Positions 62,729 through 64,000 of a stretch of DNA of 64,000 nt are shown here, one piece after another (positions within the stretch are counted from its first letter, which is position 1; every line of letters starts with the position of its first letter). Where the stretch lies: contig CAWEGV010000012.1 of assembly GCA_963808615.1 (NCBI GenBank), positions 992,001 through 1,056,000 of the forward strand, in the 5' to 3' direction. The DNA comes from Palsa-504 sp963808615 (GTDB lineage Bacteria > Actinomycetota > Actinomycetes > Streptosporangiales > Streptosporangiaceae). Position numbers and translations under genes: made by a program. The notes beneath the pieces were generated by a model that had not been told where the DNA came from, made no database searches, and worked only from the letters and a program-made list of their open reading frames with translations.

Positions 62729-63386
62729 AGCTTCTCCGGGCCGCAGGTGATCGCCTTTAAGGAACGCTTGCATTCGGAAGCCCAGATATTGTGCGCCCCA
62801 GAGCTTCCCCGGGCCTACCCACATAGTTTGAGATGGACAGAACCACCAGTATGCATGGCTCAAACTCGCTCTCATCGGCAATGTGGGGCGTCTCCCGCGA
62901 CTCAATACCGCGGGAGACGCACGCTGGTGTCAGGTGCCGGACGCCATGTAGGCGGCCAGGACATGGGCACGTATCGGAACCGGTCACTTCATGGCGAGAG
63001 CATGGACCGAGCCGAACCCGATCCCGGCCGGGCCGGCATCGATCTGGACCTGCCCCGTCAGGCTGACCACGCTTTCGGGTAACGAGGAACCGTACTCTCG
63101 GCAAACTCACAAGGGTTCGTGCTGCCGCTTTCAGCCAAAGCGGCCAGATTCCATGTTGCGGCCGGTAGCTTGAGCGGTCTGGCCGTTGGCTCGGTGTGAC
63201 AGCGAATCGGGCCGTGTCGCGAGATCACCCGCGATTGGCCGGAGACCGACGTGCCAGCTGGGTTCTCAGTACCGGTTGCCGGAGGCCGCGGTCAGGACCA
63301 TGGCGGGATCGTGAGGGTGCAGCCCGGGTGCGCCGTGCGACGGCGTGAGGTTGCGGTCGGGCGGGCCAGGGTCCAGCATCTGGGAT
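62729..63386. other. Intergenic stretch
   Basis: No supported gene. No clear terminator found after gene C. Confidence 0.4.
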
Positions 63387-64000
63387 GTGTCAGTGGGCGG
63401 GCAACCGGGATTCTCCGCATCTGAGATGCGCCGGCGCCGGGCGGCGTTCGGCCGGGAACTAGATCGCAACCGGACACCGTACGCGCTGGTGTATGGCGCC
63501 AACCGGTCCGGTAGCGCGGTGCCGTGGCTGACCGGGTGGCCGGTTACCCGGGAGGCGCTCTTGGTCGTGGCGCCCCGGGCGGACGACGACGTGCTGCTGG
63601 TCTCGTTCTTCAATCACGTCCCCCAGGCCCGCCGCATGTCCGTCACCTGTGTGGAATGGGCCGGGGCAGGTGCCGTTGCCACGGCATTGGACCTGCTGGC
63701 CGCGCGGGGCAGGCTGCCCGGCCGGATCGGCGTGGTCGGGCCGCTGCCGTTCGATCACTACCGGATCCTGGCCGGGGAGGTCCCTGGCGTGGTGGACCTG
63801 GGTGCCGCCTACACCGGGCTGCGGCTGGTCAAGTCCGCCGAGGAGGTGGCGGTGCTGCGGCGGGGGGCGGCCCTCAGCGACGCCGCCACCGCCGCGCTGG
63901 CCGGTGCGCTGCGCCCCGGGACGACCGACCATGAGGTGCTCGCCCGCACCGAGCAGGCCTATACCGCCCTAGGCGGCTGGCACCACATCCACTAACTGGG
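63387..64000 (+). pseudogene. M24-type (Xaa-Pro peptidase-like) protein, N-terminal part, ochre codon at 63993, cut by window end
   Basis: The frame reads RTPYALVYGANRSGSAVPWL, TGWPVTREALLVVAPRADDD, GRIGVVGPLPFDHYRILAGE, then LRLVKSAEEVAVLRRGAALS (start of the M24 pita-bread domain) and AYTALGGWHHIH, followed by TAA. In the family HHIH is followed by Tyr and Leu-Gly; here TAA is followed by CTG GG, so TAC to TAA is likely. The metal-binding residues would lie beyond the window. The start is GTG 63387 or ATG 63426. Confidence 0.6.

Overview
This is a high-GC window with the gene content of a soil-type actinomycete. The signs are an F420-type luciferase-family oxidoreductase, an HspR-type MerR regulator, a DUF427 protein, a remnant of a mycothiol-dependent (maleylpyruvate isomerase-type) enzyme, many GTG starts and many 4-nt stop/start overlaps. 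No ribosomal or other universally conserved gene is present, so a finer placement is not supported. Coding density is low. Intact chromosomal genes alternate with broken genes and fragments that still have recognisable families, which is typical of a decaying accessory region.

1-7,000: a broken hemerythrin, a small membrane protein, a frameshifted conserved protein, a large-subunit catalase, an SDR remnant, an F420-type oxidoreductase and an epimerase split by one amber codon. 7,000-11,300: an IS3 scrap and an IS21-like istA/istB relic whose istB is cut by a serine-recombinase element. 11,500-13,000: Hsp20, a J-domain protein and an HspR-like regulator. 13,000-16,600: an ATPase relic, four small hypothetical genes and a methyltransferase. 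17,340-22,018: a unit with 21-bp perfect inverted ends, holding a DUF4037 gene and an IS701-like transposase that is itself cut by a second serine-recombinase element. 22,000-35,400: a YaaC-like relic, RecD2, a nitrilase-superfamily protein next to LtrA, a large LuxR regulator, a SnoaL-kinase fusion and a carboxymuconolactone-decarboxylase-type protein. 35,400-45,300: mostly relics and non-coding DNA, with a small wHTH operon, an alpha/beta hydrolase and a Gfo/Idh/MocA oxidoreductase intact. 45,300-54,700: a DUF6398 protein, class I aldolase, a SnoaL cyclase, membrane/secreted proteins, YceI with a divergent MarR, and an NTF2 protein with a divergent HxlR. 55,000-60,700: Lrp/AsnC, broken rhodanese, PH-domain and DUF4440-like genes, DUF427, a methyltransferase and a frameshifted IS110. 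61,000-62,730: a three-gene cassette of unknown function with an internal duplication. The window ends in a broken M24 peptidase-type gene.

The main result is the pair of serine-recombinase elements. Both junctions of each can be read directly. Removing the inserted DNA restores the expected coding sequence of the host transposition gene (istB; IS701 transposase). The joined element ends form dyad sequences as expected for serine-integrase attP sites. Both elements sit inside transposition genes of other mobile elements, and both recombinases are antisense to the gene they interrupt. This suggests small integrases that use insertion sequences as their landing sites.
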